DNA of 19,563 nucleotides from the NCBI RefSeq assembly GCF_040649515.1, contig NZ_JBEZFP010000166.1, positions 1-19,563 on the forward strand, in the 5' to 3' direction. Under the pieces are notes generated by a model. That model made no database searches. It saw only the letters and a list, made by a program, of their open reading frames with translations, and was not told the DNA's origin. Below are positions 1 through 6,372 of this stretch, one piece after another. This DNA comes from Yinghuangia elevatio (GTDB lineage: Bacteria > Actinomycetota > Actinomycetes > Streptomycetales > Streptomycetaceae). The translations under genes and the position numbers were made by a program. Each line of letters opens with the position of its first letter. Position 1 is the first letter of the stretch.

Positions 1-72
1 ATATGGCTGCTGGGGTTCCTCTTCCGCAGCACCGGGGCAAGCGGCAGCCGCGGACGCTGGTACCGCTGGTGA
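1..72 (+). CDS. C-terminal tail of a possible membrane protein (partial, start outside window)
   Basis: Frame 1 is open from the window edge to a TGA at 70-72, giving 23 residues. It begins with a hydrophobic aromatic stretch (IWLLGFLF) and ends in a basic, tryptophan-rich tail (GRWYRW). Third codon positions are about 87% G or C, much higher than in the competing frame that reads to about 123, and the composition suits the end of a transmembrane helix with a cytoplasmic tail. A strong hairpin at 140-165 follows at a suitable distance for transcript termination. The fragment is too short to name a family, and it could be chance. Confidence 0.4.
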   Translation: MWLLGFLFRSTGASGSRGRWYRW

Positions 73-139
73 ACCCAGGCGTGGTCCCCGCCGGGCGCCG
101 ACCCAATGACGTGGTCGAGTAACGCCCGGCGGCCCGCCG

Positions 140-165
140 CGGCCGCCTGGAGTGCCAGGCGGCCG
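140..165. terminator. Perfect 11-bp inverted repeat, probable bidirectional terminator
   Basis: Positions 140-150 pair perfectly with 155-165 around the 4-base loop AGTG; the core arm is GGCCGCCTGG. No T-tract follows, which is usual in high-GC actinomycetes. It lies between the apparent end of the plus-strand reading frame at 72 and the end of the minus-strand lipoprotein gene at 246, so it could serve both. A weaker 7-bp stem (180-186 with 197-203) lies nearer the lipoprotein stop codon. Confidence 0.55.
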
Positions 166-245
166 GTGGGACCGCTGACGACACCGGGCGTGCCCGCGGT
201 GTCCTCGTCATCGATCAGCCGGTGCTGAAGGGCCGCCCGGGCCGT

Positions 246-776
246 TCAGCACCGGCTCTCGGGGTCGGACGCGAACTCGGTGACTTTCCACTGCCCTTCG
301 ACCAGGGCCAGTCGAGCGGTGGCGACGTGTCGCCACTCCCGATTCTGCTGAACCAGGTTCCCGCCGGCGTCCGTCGTTCGCAGTGCGGAGACGTCCTGGC
401 AGTCCTCAACCGCGGCGGTTTCAGGTTCGCCCGTAGGCACCAGTGCCGTGACACGGGGCGAGTGCCGGATCTCGCCGGTGACGGTGAGGCCCTTGCGCCG
501 CTGCTCCTGGGTGTCGGCGACCAGAGCTGCGCGCGCATCGCCGGCGCTCACCGCGGCGATGGCCGCGAGGTCGACCTGGCCCGTCCGCCGGAGTTGCGCC
601 TGAACCTGACGCATCTCCAGGTACGCGGCGACCACTTGGGCGCGCTGTTGCTCCTCTGCCGTGGACGGTGACCGCGACGCGGTCTGTCCGGACACTTCAT
701 GCGGGTCGGAACTGTCCGAACACCCGGCAAGGGCCGCGGCAAGGGCCGCACACACAAGAACTGTTGGTGCGCGCAT
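246..776 (-). CDS. Small secreted lipoprotein, NTF2-like type
   Basis: The product is 176 residues. The N-terminus is a short lipoprotein signal: MR, then a hydrophobic run from about 3 to 16, then the lipobox LAGC with the acylated cysteine at residue 19, followed by a Ser/Asp-rich tether. This places it on the outer face of the cytoplasmic membrane. The mature part has a helical region (about 42-90) followed by a beta-rich half ending in GQWKVTEF and a terminal cysteine. Cys126 (in EDCQD) and Cys176 could form a disulfide. This pattern resembles the NTF2-like secreted proteins and lipoproteins common in Streptomyces; the ligand is unknown. The start at 776 is preferred over the in-frame ATG at 992 because it alone gives a signal peptide and has GGGGAG seven bases upstream. 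The gene diverges from the beta-helix gene and is not obviously linked to the operon. Confidence 0.85.
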   Translation of the reverse strand: MRAPTVLVCAALAAALAGCSDSSDPHEVSGQTASRSPSTAEEQQRAQVVAAYLEMRQVQAQLRRTGQVDLAAIAAVSAGDARAALVADTQEQRRKGLTVTGEIRHSPRVTALVPTGEPETAAVEDCQDVSALRTTDAGGNLVQQNREWRHVATARLALVEGQWKVTEFASDPESRC

Positions 777-1172
777 ACGTCTCCCCGATCGACGTGGTCG
801 CCGTCTGCCACAACAAAGCTGCCCAGTCCGACACCGCGCGATGCCTATTGGATGCGCCGCCCAGCCCCCGAAGGCCGACGAGCAGAAGAACGACGACCTG
901 TAGAGACGCCCCCGCCCGGTCGTTCGCAGATACGTTGCGCACCTTGAAAACCCTTTGCCACCCAGGGCGTTGGACGCTTCAGGGCGAAGCATGACCCGCA
1001 GCCTGCCGCAACGCGCGCCCAGTGCGACTGTTTTGGGCTGGGACGGCGGCCGCGGTATCCAATGCGCGCGGATTGACGGTGTGCTGCTTGTCGCTGTGAC
1101 ACCTCGAACCTAACTTGAGCGCCTTCCAGCGCCGGGAACCAACTCCCGCGCCACCGAGGAAGGTTCCACGCC
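777..1172. other. Divergent intergenic region (396 bases)
   Basis: This gap separates the lipoprotein gene (minus) from the Tat beta-helix gene (plus). Short reading frames in it show neither good codon-position bias nor a ribosome site. It is locally less GC-rich around 930-965 and 1075-1120, as expected of promoter DNA. A plus-strand promoter candidate is listed separately. I found no convincing minus-strand -10/-35 pair for the lipoprotein gene, and no riboswitch or small RNA that I can support. Confidence 0.6.
1073..1116 (+). promoter_or_regulatory. Candidate promoter for the Tat beta-helix gene
   Basis: TTGTCG at 1088-1093 and TAACTT at 1111-1116 are separated by 17 bases; the second fits the actinomycete TANNNT -10 pattern. 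Transcription would start near 1123, leaving a leader of about 50 bases. A better -35 hexamer, TTGACG at 1073-1078, lies just upstream but has only a poor -10 (TGACAC at 1097) at the right distance. Both are weak matches. Confidence 0.35.
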
Positions 1173-2528
1173 ATGTCCGGTGATCACGCGCTGCCCAGCA
1201 GAAGAAGCTTCGGACGCCGGGCGGTGTCCTTGGGCGCCGCGGCCGGAGTCGGCGCGGTGGCGGTTGCGGCCACACAGTGGTCGGCCGACGCGGACGCCGC
1301 CGGGTCCACCTACACCGTCAATGTGCGTGACCACGGCGCGAAAGGCGATGGCAAGACCGACGATTCGGACGCCATTCGCGCCGCCGTCACGGCGGCGATC
1401 GCCGGGCGCGTCGGCGGGGCGGCGCAGAAGGACGTCTACTTCCCGCCGGGGAACTACAAGGTCACCAAGAAGGACACCCTGATGTGGTCGCCGACCGGCG
1501 GCACCGCGGACCAGATCTTCGGGCTCCGGTTCCGCGGTGCGGGGCCGCGTGTGACGAACATCGACTTCGCCACGGACTTCGCCGCGAACCCGGACCCGCG
1601 CCAGAACAACCTCATCACCGCTGCTGTGCGCCTGCGGTACACCTACTTCCTGGACATGAGCTTCCGATCGACGAACGCGAACAACCGCTTCGCGTACTAC
1701 TGGTCGCGGGACGGCGACGACCAGGCGCTGCAATACCCCGAGTACGGTGTCGGCCAGAACCAGTACTTCGTGTACCAGAACGTCGAATGGCACGGCGTGT
1801 GGGACCGGGTCATCGGTATCGACGGTGACAAGCAGGCCAACAACAACAGCGAGCACCACTTCCTGATGTGCTCGACCGATACGCAGTCGCGCTACACGGA
1901 CGCCTTCCTGCACTGCGGCATCACCACGCCGAGCGTCAACTCGCAGCAAAACCAGTTCCTCAACTACTTCATGATGGCGTGCAACTTCGCGCTGGCCGGC
2001 GGCGACTTCTTCCGCTTCGACCGGGGCGGCTCGATCAACGTCCTCGGCGGCTCGTGGTCGATGGTCGGTACCGACGCCGCGCGCTACTTCTACATGCCGC
2101 TCGGCAACGGAGAGATCACCGCCACCCGTCTCAACGTGAACGGCGTTCGCTTCGAGCCCAAGATGAGCCCCGACCAGAAGATCATCGACTGCGGCTGGGG
2201 CAACGGCAACGTCACCTTCACCTCGTGCTCCGACATGGCCGCCGTCCAGGTGCCCGGCGCGGCCAACCACAACTACCACCGCTACACCGGCTCCCAGAAC
2301 CGGATTCCGATCGTCCGCTACCAGGACTGCATCCTGGCGGGATACCACCTGGTCGACAATCCGGGCGCGGCGCTCGCCAAGGGCAAGATGATCTACGAGG
2401 GCTGCCGCTTCTATCACACCAGCCAGGCGCTCAGTTCCGCGTCGGGCGCCGCCTTCCTCCGTTACACCGGTCCGACCGGCCGGTACGCCTTCCGCGACTC
2501 GTGGGACACCGCGGACCTGAGCGGCTGA
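1173..2528 (+). CDS. Tat-exported right-handed beta-helix protein, pectate-lyase superfamily
   Basis: The product is 451 residues. Residues 9-14 (SRRSFG) form a twin-arginine motif, followed by an alanine/glycine-rich hydrophobic stretch (17-34) and a likely cleavage site ADA|AG at 42/43, so it should be exported folded by Tat. Mature residues 49-104 contain VNVRDHGAKGDGKTDDSDAI and YFPPGNYKV, the signature of the N-terminal coil of the pectate-lyase/rhamnogalacturonase/epimerase superfamily (Pfam PF12708 type). The rest is rich in Asn, Gly and aromatic residues, as in parallel beta-helices, including phage tailspike depolymerases. No catalytic residues can be assigned, so lyase, hydrolase, epimerase and plain binding all remain open; an extracellular polysaccharide is the likely target. 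The ATG at 1173 has GAGGAAGG nine bases upstream. The gene converges on the five-gene operon, stopping 93 bases from it. Confidence 0.88.
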   Translation: MSGDHALPSRRSFGRRAVSLGAAAGVGAVAVAATQWSADADAAGSTYTVNVRDHGAKGDGKTDDSDAIRAAVTAAIAGRVGGAAQKDVYFPPGNYKVTKKDTLMWSPTGGTADQIFGLRFRGAGPRVTNIDFATDFAANPDPRQNNLITAAVRLRYTYFLDMSFRSTNANNRFAYYWSRDGDDQALQYPEYGVGQNQYFVYQNVEWHGVWDRVIGIDGDKQANNNSEHHFLMCSTDTQSRYTDAFLHCGITTPSVNSQQNQFLNYFMMACNFALAGGDFFRFDRGGSINVLGGSWSMVGTDAARYFYMPLGNGEITATRLNVNGVRFEPKMSPDQKIIDCGWGNGNVTFTSCSDMAAVQVPGAANHNYHRYTGSQNRIPIVRYQDCILAGYHLVDNPGAALAKGKMIYEGCRFYHTSQALSSASGAAFLRYTGPTGRYAFRDSWDTADLSG

Positions 2529-2599
2529 CCCGATCCCCGCTGTCGGCCACGAGTACCGGCAACGCCGCATGGTCTGCCCGGACGGCATTTCGGCAGGCG

Positions 2600-2615
2600 C
2601 TCCGACCGGTCGGAG
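2600..2615. terminator. 16-bp perfect palindrome between convergent genes
   Basis: CTCCGACCGGTCGGAG is a perfect palindrome inside the 93-base gap between the stop of the beta-helix gene (2528) and the stop of the last operon gene (2622). As RNA it gives a 6-bp stem with a CCGG loop, short for a terminator, but the position between convergent stops suits a bidirectional terminator. A dimeric DNA-binding protein site is the alternative. Confidence 0.4.
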
Positions 2616-2621
2616 GCCGCT

Positions 2622-4421
2622 CTACTGGCGTTGCGCGGTGTTGAAGAGCACGTCTCTGTCGATGTCCGGTGCCAGGGGCTCGACGTCGGCCCGGACGGCC
2701 TTGACCTCCCAATAGAAGCCGTGGGAGGCGTCCGGGCCGGAGAGGGCTCGGACGGTGAATCTGCCGTCCTCGACCGCCGAGGCGGCCAGCGGGAAGACCT
2801 CCTCGTCGTCGACGAACTTCGGGGTGAGTTGCACCGTTCTCCCCCTGCGTTGGACCAGGGCCTCGAAGTAGCGCGGTAGTTCGATCACCGCGCGGCCCTT
2901 CGCGAGGGTGGCTTCGCCTCGGTAGAAGACGGCGTTCTCCGGGCCTTCGAGGGCCGAGTGCACGAGGGTTCGTTTGGCGTCGAGCGGGTGATCGATGGCG
3001 AAGTGCTTCGTGCGGGCGTAGAAGGCGCCGTTGCCGTACATCTGGATCGGCCAGACGTTGGCGTCGGCGTTGCCGACGTAGAGGCCGCCGCCGGCGAAGA
3101 CGTCGTGGGAGATGATCCCCCCGCCGCTCCACCCCGGGATCTGGCCCGCCTCGCGCTGCACCCCGAGGTTGCGGTGGACGTACAGCGTCCCGGCGTTGGG
3201 GTCGTTCGGGTGCCACGAGGACTCGACCCGGACGCCGCCCTGGTTCATCAGGTACAGCCGTTCGGGGCCGTCCACGTGGAGTCGCCCGCGGCCGGCCAGA
3301 ATGTCGCCGAGCACGATGTTGCGGTCGACGTTCAGGCTGCCGGCTTCCGGGTCGGCCGCGTGCGGTCCCGTCGAGACGTACACGCCCTTGCGGTTCATCA
3401 GGTAGAGCCGGTCCGGGCCGTCCACGTGCAGCAGGCCCTGGCCGCGAACGGCCTTGCCCGGGCCGACCGTCACGTCTTCGGCCGCGTTCAGGGTGCGCAG
3501 CGACAGGTCGGCGTACGCCTGGCTGCCGCGCCCGTAGTCCAGGTTCGGGAAGTTCCCGCTGCGGTCCACCAGTTCGAAGCCGCGTCCGGCCCGGAAGCTG
3601 AGCTGGCCGTGCTGGACGCCCCAGCCGAGGAAGCCGAGGCCGGCCACGACCTGGTCGCGCTGGTACTGCGTGCCGCTGATGCCGCCCAGCAGGAGCATGC
3701 CGTCGGCGATGCGCAGGCGTTCAGCTCCGCCCTGCTGGAAGTCGATGGTGTCGTCCGCGTCGTTGGCGGTGCCGATGAGCAGTGTGGTGCCCTCGCCGCC
3801 GTGCACGTAGTAGCGGATGAACGCCTCGTCGAAGGCGCCGCCGCCGGGATCGCGGGGGAACTGGATGCCGGCGGTACCGCTCTTGCCCACCGTCGGGGTG
3901 ATCGGCCCGGCCTGGACGCGGATGCCGGAGAGTTGGCGGGTGGACAGGTCGACCTGGACCACTCCCCCTTGGCGCTTCACGGTGCCGAGGACGACGTAAC
4001 GCGGGTCGGTGGGCGGGGTGGCCAGCAGCTCCAGCCGTGCTTCCTCGACGATCCTGGTCTCGCCCTGCCCCCCTCCCTCGTCGCGCGATTCGGCGGCGTG
4101 CTCGGCGCAGTGGACGGTCGCCAGGTACGTGCCGTCCCCCGTCGGCAGCGTCACCCGGGTGTCCTCGGTCAGCACGATGGGCGTGCCGTCCTCGTCCGTG
4201 GCGACCCCGGCGGCGACCGTCACGTCGCCGCCGGACGCGGTCAGGCCGAGTCCGCTGACGACCCCGGCGGGGATCAGCTGGCGCAGGAGCAGGTGCTGCC
4301 GGGAGAGCAGGTAGTCCTGGGTCAGGCTGAGGTCGTCCGCGCGGAGGAACATCCGGCTGAAGTAGCGCGACCGCCGCATCGGCAGGGCGACTTGGCGGGC
4401 CTTCTTCCAGTAGATCGTCAT
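2622..4421 (-). CDS. Tail-fibre-like protein with 50-residue repeats and a knob-type C-terminal domain
   Basis: Last gene of the operon, 599 residues, no signal peptide. The N-terminal part (about 22-85, with FLRADDLSLTQDYLLSRQHL, GVVSGLGLT and VAAGVATDEDGTPI) resembles a recurring module that introduces baseplate- or fibre-type proteins. The middle is glycine- and beta-rich. Residues 331-380 and 381-430 are two copies of a 50-residue repeat, each opening with LHVDGP[DE]RLYLMN. Residues about 472-570 (KHFAIDHPLD, then LVHSALEGPE, FYRGEA, LPRYFEAL, QLTPKF and FYWEVKAVRAD) match a C-terminal domain I recall from many tail-fibre and surface proteins. It is not a self-cleaving S74 chaperone: no such catalytic tail is visible. 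The start codon follows the previous stop by one base, with GGGGGAAG upstream. Likely role: a distal fibre or adhesin subunit of an assembly. Family resemblance is from memory. Confidence 0.8.
   Translation of the reverse strand: MTIYWKKARQVALPMRRSRYFSRMFLRADDLSLTQDYLLSRQHLLLRQLIPAGVVSGLGLTASGGDVTVAAGVATDEDGTPIVLTEDTRVTLPTGDGTYLATVHCAEHAAESRDEGGGQGETRIVEEARLELLATPPTDPRYVVLGTVKRQGGVVQVDLSTRQLSGIRVQAGPITPTVGKSGTAGIQFPRDPGGGAFDEAFIRYYVHGGEGTTLLIGTANDADDTIDFQQGGAERLRIADGMLLLGGISGTQYQRDQVVAGLGFLGWGVQHGQLSFRAGRGFELVDRSGNFPNLDYGRGSQAYADLSLRTLNAAEDVTVGPGKAVRGQGLLHVDGPDRLYLMNRKGVYVSTGPHAADPEAGSLNVDRNIVLGDILAGRGRLHVDGPERLYLMNQGGVRVESSWHPNDPNAGTLYVHRNLGVQREAGQIPGWSGGGIISHDVFAGGGLYVGNADANVWPIQMYGNGAFYARTKHFAIDHPLDAKRTLVHSALEGPENAVFYRGEATLAKGRAVIELPRYFEALVQRRGRTVQLTPKFVDDEEVFPLAASAVEDGRFTVRALSGPDASHGFYWEVKAVRADVEPLAPDIDRDVLFNTAQRQ
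3132..3431 (-). repeat. Two tandem copies of a 150-bp (50-residue) coding repeat
   Basis: Copy 1 covers 3282-3431 (residues 331-380) and copy 2 covers 3132-3281 (residues 381-430) of the fibre-like protein. The opening 13 residues differ at one position only (Asp/Glu), and the DNA there is also highly alike. The remainder diverges but keeps the P..AG.L.V.RN pattern. Exact phase and exact length indicate tandem duplication of a fibre-shaft unit. Confidence 0.75.
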
Positions 4422-4434
4422 CTCAGCTTCCCCC
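4419..4434 (-). promoter_or_regulatory. Translational-coupling junction GGGGGAAGCTGAGATG
   Basis: This 16-base string holds the ribosome site, the TGA stop of the 649-aa gene and the ATG of the 599-aa gene, with one base between stop and start. It matches the junction at 16055-16070 at 15 of 16 positions. The stop lies directly against the next start, so re-initiation by terminating ribosomes is expected. Confidence 0.6.
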
Positions 4435-6372
4435 CTGTGAGGTGTCGGCCGAAGTGCCGTCGGAGATACCGACGGTGGGCTCGACGGACGTGGCGGTCGT
4501 GTCGACGGCGTCTGCGGCCTCTGCGGCCCCGGCGGTGTCGACGGCGTCGAACCGCAACCCGCTCGTGGCGATGCCGCCGCCGGTGCGCTTGGTTCGGCCG
4601 AGCCACAGATGTACCGAGCCGTCGGTCCAGCGGGCCAACTGCCATTGCCGGACCACCCGGACCCCCGAACGGCCGACCTCCTCTTCCGGCACGGCCAGTT
4701 CCACCAGGCGTCCCGGTGCGTGCGGGTCCTCCCGCCAGTCGAGCAGCCGACTGTGGCCGGTCACCGGGACCGGCACCCCCGAAGCGTCCACGACCTGCAA
4801 CGGCGTTCGGTGCAGGCGGACTTGGTCGGGCCGACCGTCGGTCGGGCGGGGCACCAGCGGCACCCAGTGCGTGGGGACCGCGCTCGCCAGCGTGTACCCC
4901 GCCTCCGGCACCCCCGTACCGGTCGGACGCGCGGCGCGCCCCGGCGCCACGGCGCCGGAGTGCTCGCGATCCACCGGCCGTCCGGTCGCGCTGGTCACGA
5001 CGCGCTCCACCGCCCAGCCCAGGTTGGCCATCTCGTCCCGGAGCAACCGGACTTCCTCGACCGGCGGGGAGGCCAACGCGTCCACGGCGGTGGGCGGCAG
5101 CACCAGCAGGGCGTCGACAGGCGCGCCGGTACGCGGCGAGGGACGGAACAGCGACCATCCCCGCCCGGCCGGTGCCGGCGGCACGAGAGTGCGTACGCCG
5201 AAGGTGTCGGTCACCACGAGCGAACGGATCCGGGTCACCGAGCCGATCGGCAGGTCGAGCGGCACCAGGAAGTGGTCGTTGGCGTAGACCGTGCCGTACT
5301 CCAGCAGCACCATCCGCGCGAGGTCGGTGCGGCCTGCCGCCACCGACCCCAAGTTGACGCCGGCGTCCTCGAGTTCCCAGAACCGGGTGGACGGCATCCC
5401 GGGATAGCCGACCGGGGTCGGCAGTACGGTGCGGACGACGTGCTCGACGTCCGGCTCGGCGTGCAGCGTACGGCCGGGCTCGTGGTCCAGGTGGTACCAG
5501 TCGAGCCGGTCGCCCCCGTATTCGGTGGCGCTGAGCACGACCTCGTCCTCGGTGTGGGCGGCCGCGACGGCGAAGCTGTACTCGAGCCGGTCCCGCTGCC
5601 AGGCGGTCCCCTCCAGGCCGGGCACGCTGACCGGCGGCAGGGCCTCGGGCGGCGGCCACGGCAGCCGCGGTGGCCGCTCCGTCGCCGGTGCCTCCAGTAC
5701 GCCGGGGAGCTGCAGCAGGTAGCCGGGGTCGGGTTCGGGCGGCCGGGGCGGGACCCCGAGCCAGGTCAGCCACGCGGCGGCCGTGCCCTCCACCGCCTCG
5801 ACGAGTTCGCCCGGTACGTCGAGTTCGGCGACGAGCCGGTCGCCCGCGCAGGCGTCCAGCAGCGGACGGCCGTGCGGCACCCGGCCGGACACGATCCGCA
5901 GGTAGCCGTCGGTCGACTCGTCCGCCGGACCGCCCGCGGCGGTCGGGAGCGGATAGCGCGCCAGCACCGCCGGACGCAGGGCCCCGGCCCCGTGCTCGGT
6001 GAGCAGCCGCAGGAAGACCCGGCCGGTCTCGGCCGCCCAGCGCAGGTCGGCCACCAGCTCCGCGGGCTCCCGTTCGACCACGGTCTCCAGGGGCGCGCCG
6101 GATTCCAGGGCGATCGACAGGTGGCCGTCGGGACCGCCGCGGTAGCGGGTGAACCGCGCGGCTTCGGCGTCCACGCGGGCCAGGATCGGGGAGCCCGCGT
6201 CCTCGCCCTGGAACTCGCCGAACTGCCACTGTCTGGCCAGTAGCCACAGCGGGTCGGCGATGCGGGCCTCCGACGCCGGGCTGAGGTCGGCGGTCCTGGT
6301 ACGCGGCTCCAGCCGGGTCCACGTGGTGATCGAGGGCTGCGTCACGGGCTCCGTGGAGGGCGGCGTCGTCAT
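4423..6372 (-). CDS. Conserved protein of unknown function with DPLWLLARQWQFGEF motif
   Basis: The product is 649 residues with no signal peptide or membrane segment. Near the N-terminus (residues 40-58) it carries DPLWLLARQWQFGEFQGED. Towards the C-terminus are VPTHWVPLVP (about 499-508), EEEVGRSGVRV with QLARWTDGSVHLWLGR (about 560-590), and GIATSGLRFD ending at 609. I recall these short blocks from uncharacterised proteins in diverse bacteria, but know of no assigned function. The last 40 residues are a Thr/Ala/Asp-rich, probably disordered tail. The ATG at 6372 overlaps the preceding stop (ATGA, 6369-6372) and has GGGAG six bases upstream. The reading frame is open further upstream to 6693, but that part overlaps the well-supported preceding gene and is arginine-rich, so the later start is chosen. 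Subunit of the same assembly is my inference. Confidence 0.85.
   Translation of the reverse strand: MTTPPSTEPVTQPSITTWTRLEPRTRTADLSPASEARIADPLWLLARQWQFGEFQGEDAGSPILARVDAEAARFTRYRGGPDGHLSIALESGAPLETVVEREPAELVADLRWAAETGRVFLRLLTEHGAGALRPAVLARYPLPTAAGGPADESTDGYLRIVSGRVPHGRPLLDACAGDRLVAELDVPGELVEAVEGTAAAWLTWLGVPPRPPEPDPGYLLQLPGVLEAPATERPPRLPWPPPEALPPVSVPGLEGTAWQRDRLEYSFAVAAAHTEDEVVLSATEYGGDRLDWYHLDHEPGRTLHAEPDVEHVVRTVLPTPVGYPGMPSTRFWELEDAGVNLGSVAAGRTDLARMVLLEYGTVYANDHFLVPLDLPIGSVTRIRSLVVTDTFGVRTLVPPAPAGRGWSLFRPSPRTGAPVDALLVLPPTAVDALASPPVEEVRLLRDEMANLGWAVERVVTSATGRPVDREHSGAVAPGRAARPTGTGVPEAGYTLASAVPTHWVPLVPRPTDGRPDQVRLHRTPLQVVDASGVPVPVTGHSRLLDWREDPHAPGRLVELAVPEEEVGRSGVRVVRQWQLARWTDGSVHLWLGRTKRTGGGIATSGLRFDAVDTAGAAEAADAVDTTATSVEPTVGISDGTSADTSQGGS

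Noticed and set aside
777..992. N-terminal extension of the lipoprotein gene to an ATG at 992
   Set aside because: The extension is arginine-rich, would bury the lipoprotein signal, and the ATG at 776 has its own strong ribosome site.
1110..2588. A 492-codon minus-strand open frame antisense to the Tat beta-helix gene
   Set aside because: Val/Arg/His-rich shadow text with no motif, while the plus strand has a Tat signal, a good ribosome site and a family signature.
3000..3010. Peptidase S74 intramolecular chaperone at the end of the fibre-like protein
   Set aside because: The C-terminal domain matches a different recurring knob-type pattern (HPLD, EGPE, FEAL, W.V....D); no autoproteolytic Ser/Lys region was recognised.
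2958..5357. A 799-codon plus-strand open frame across the fibre and 649-aa genes
   Set aside because: It spans two minus-strand genes and turns into arginine/proline-rich text; no support.
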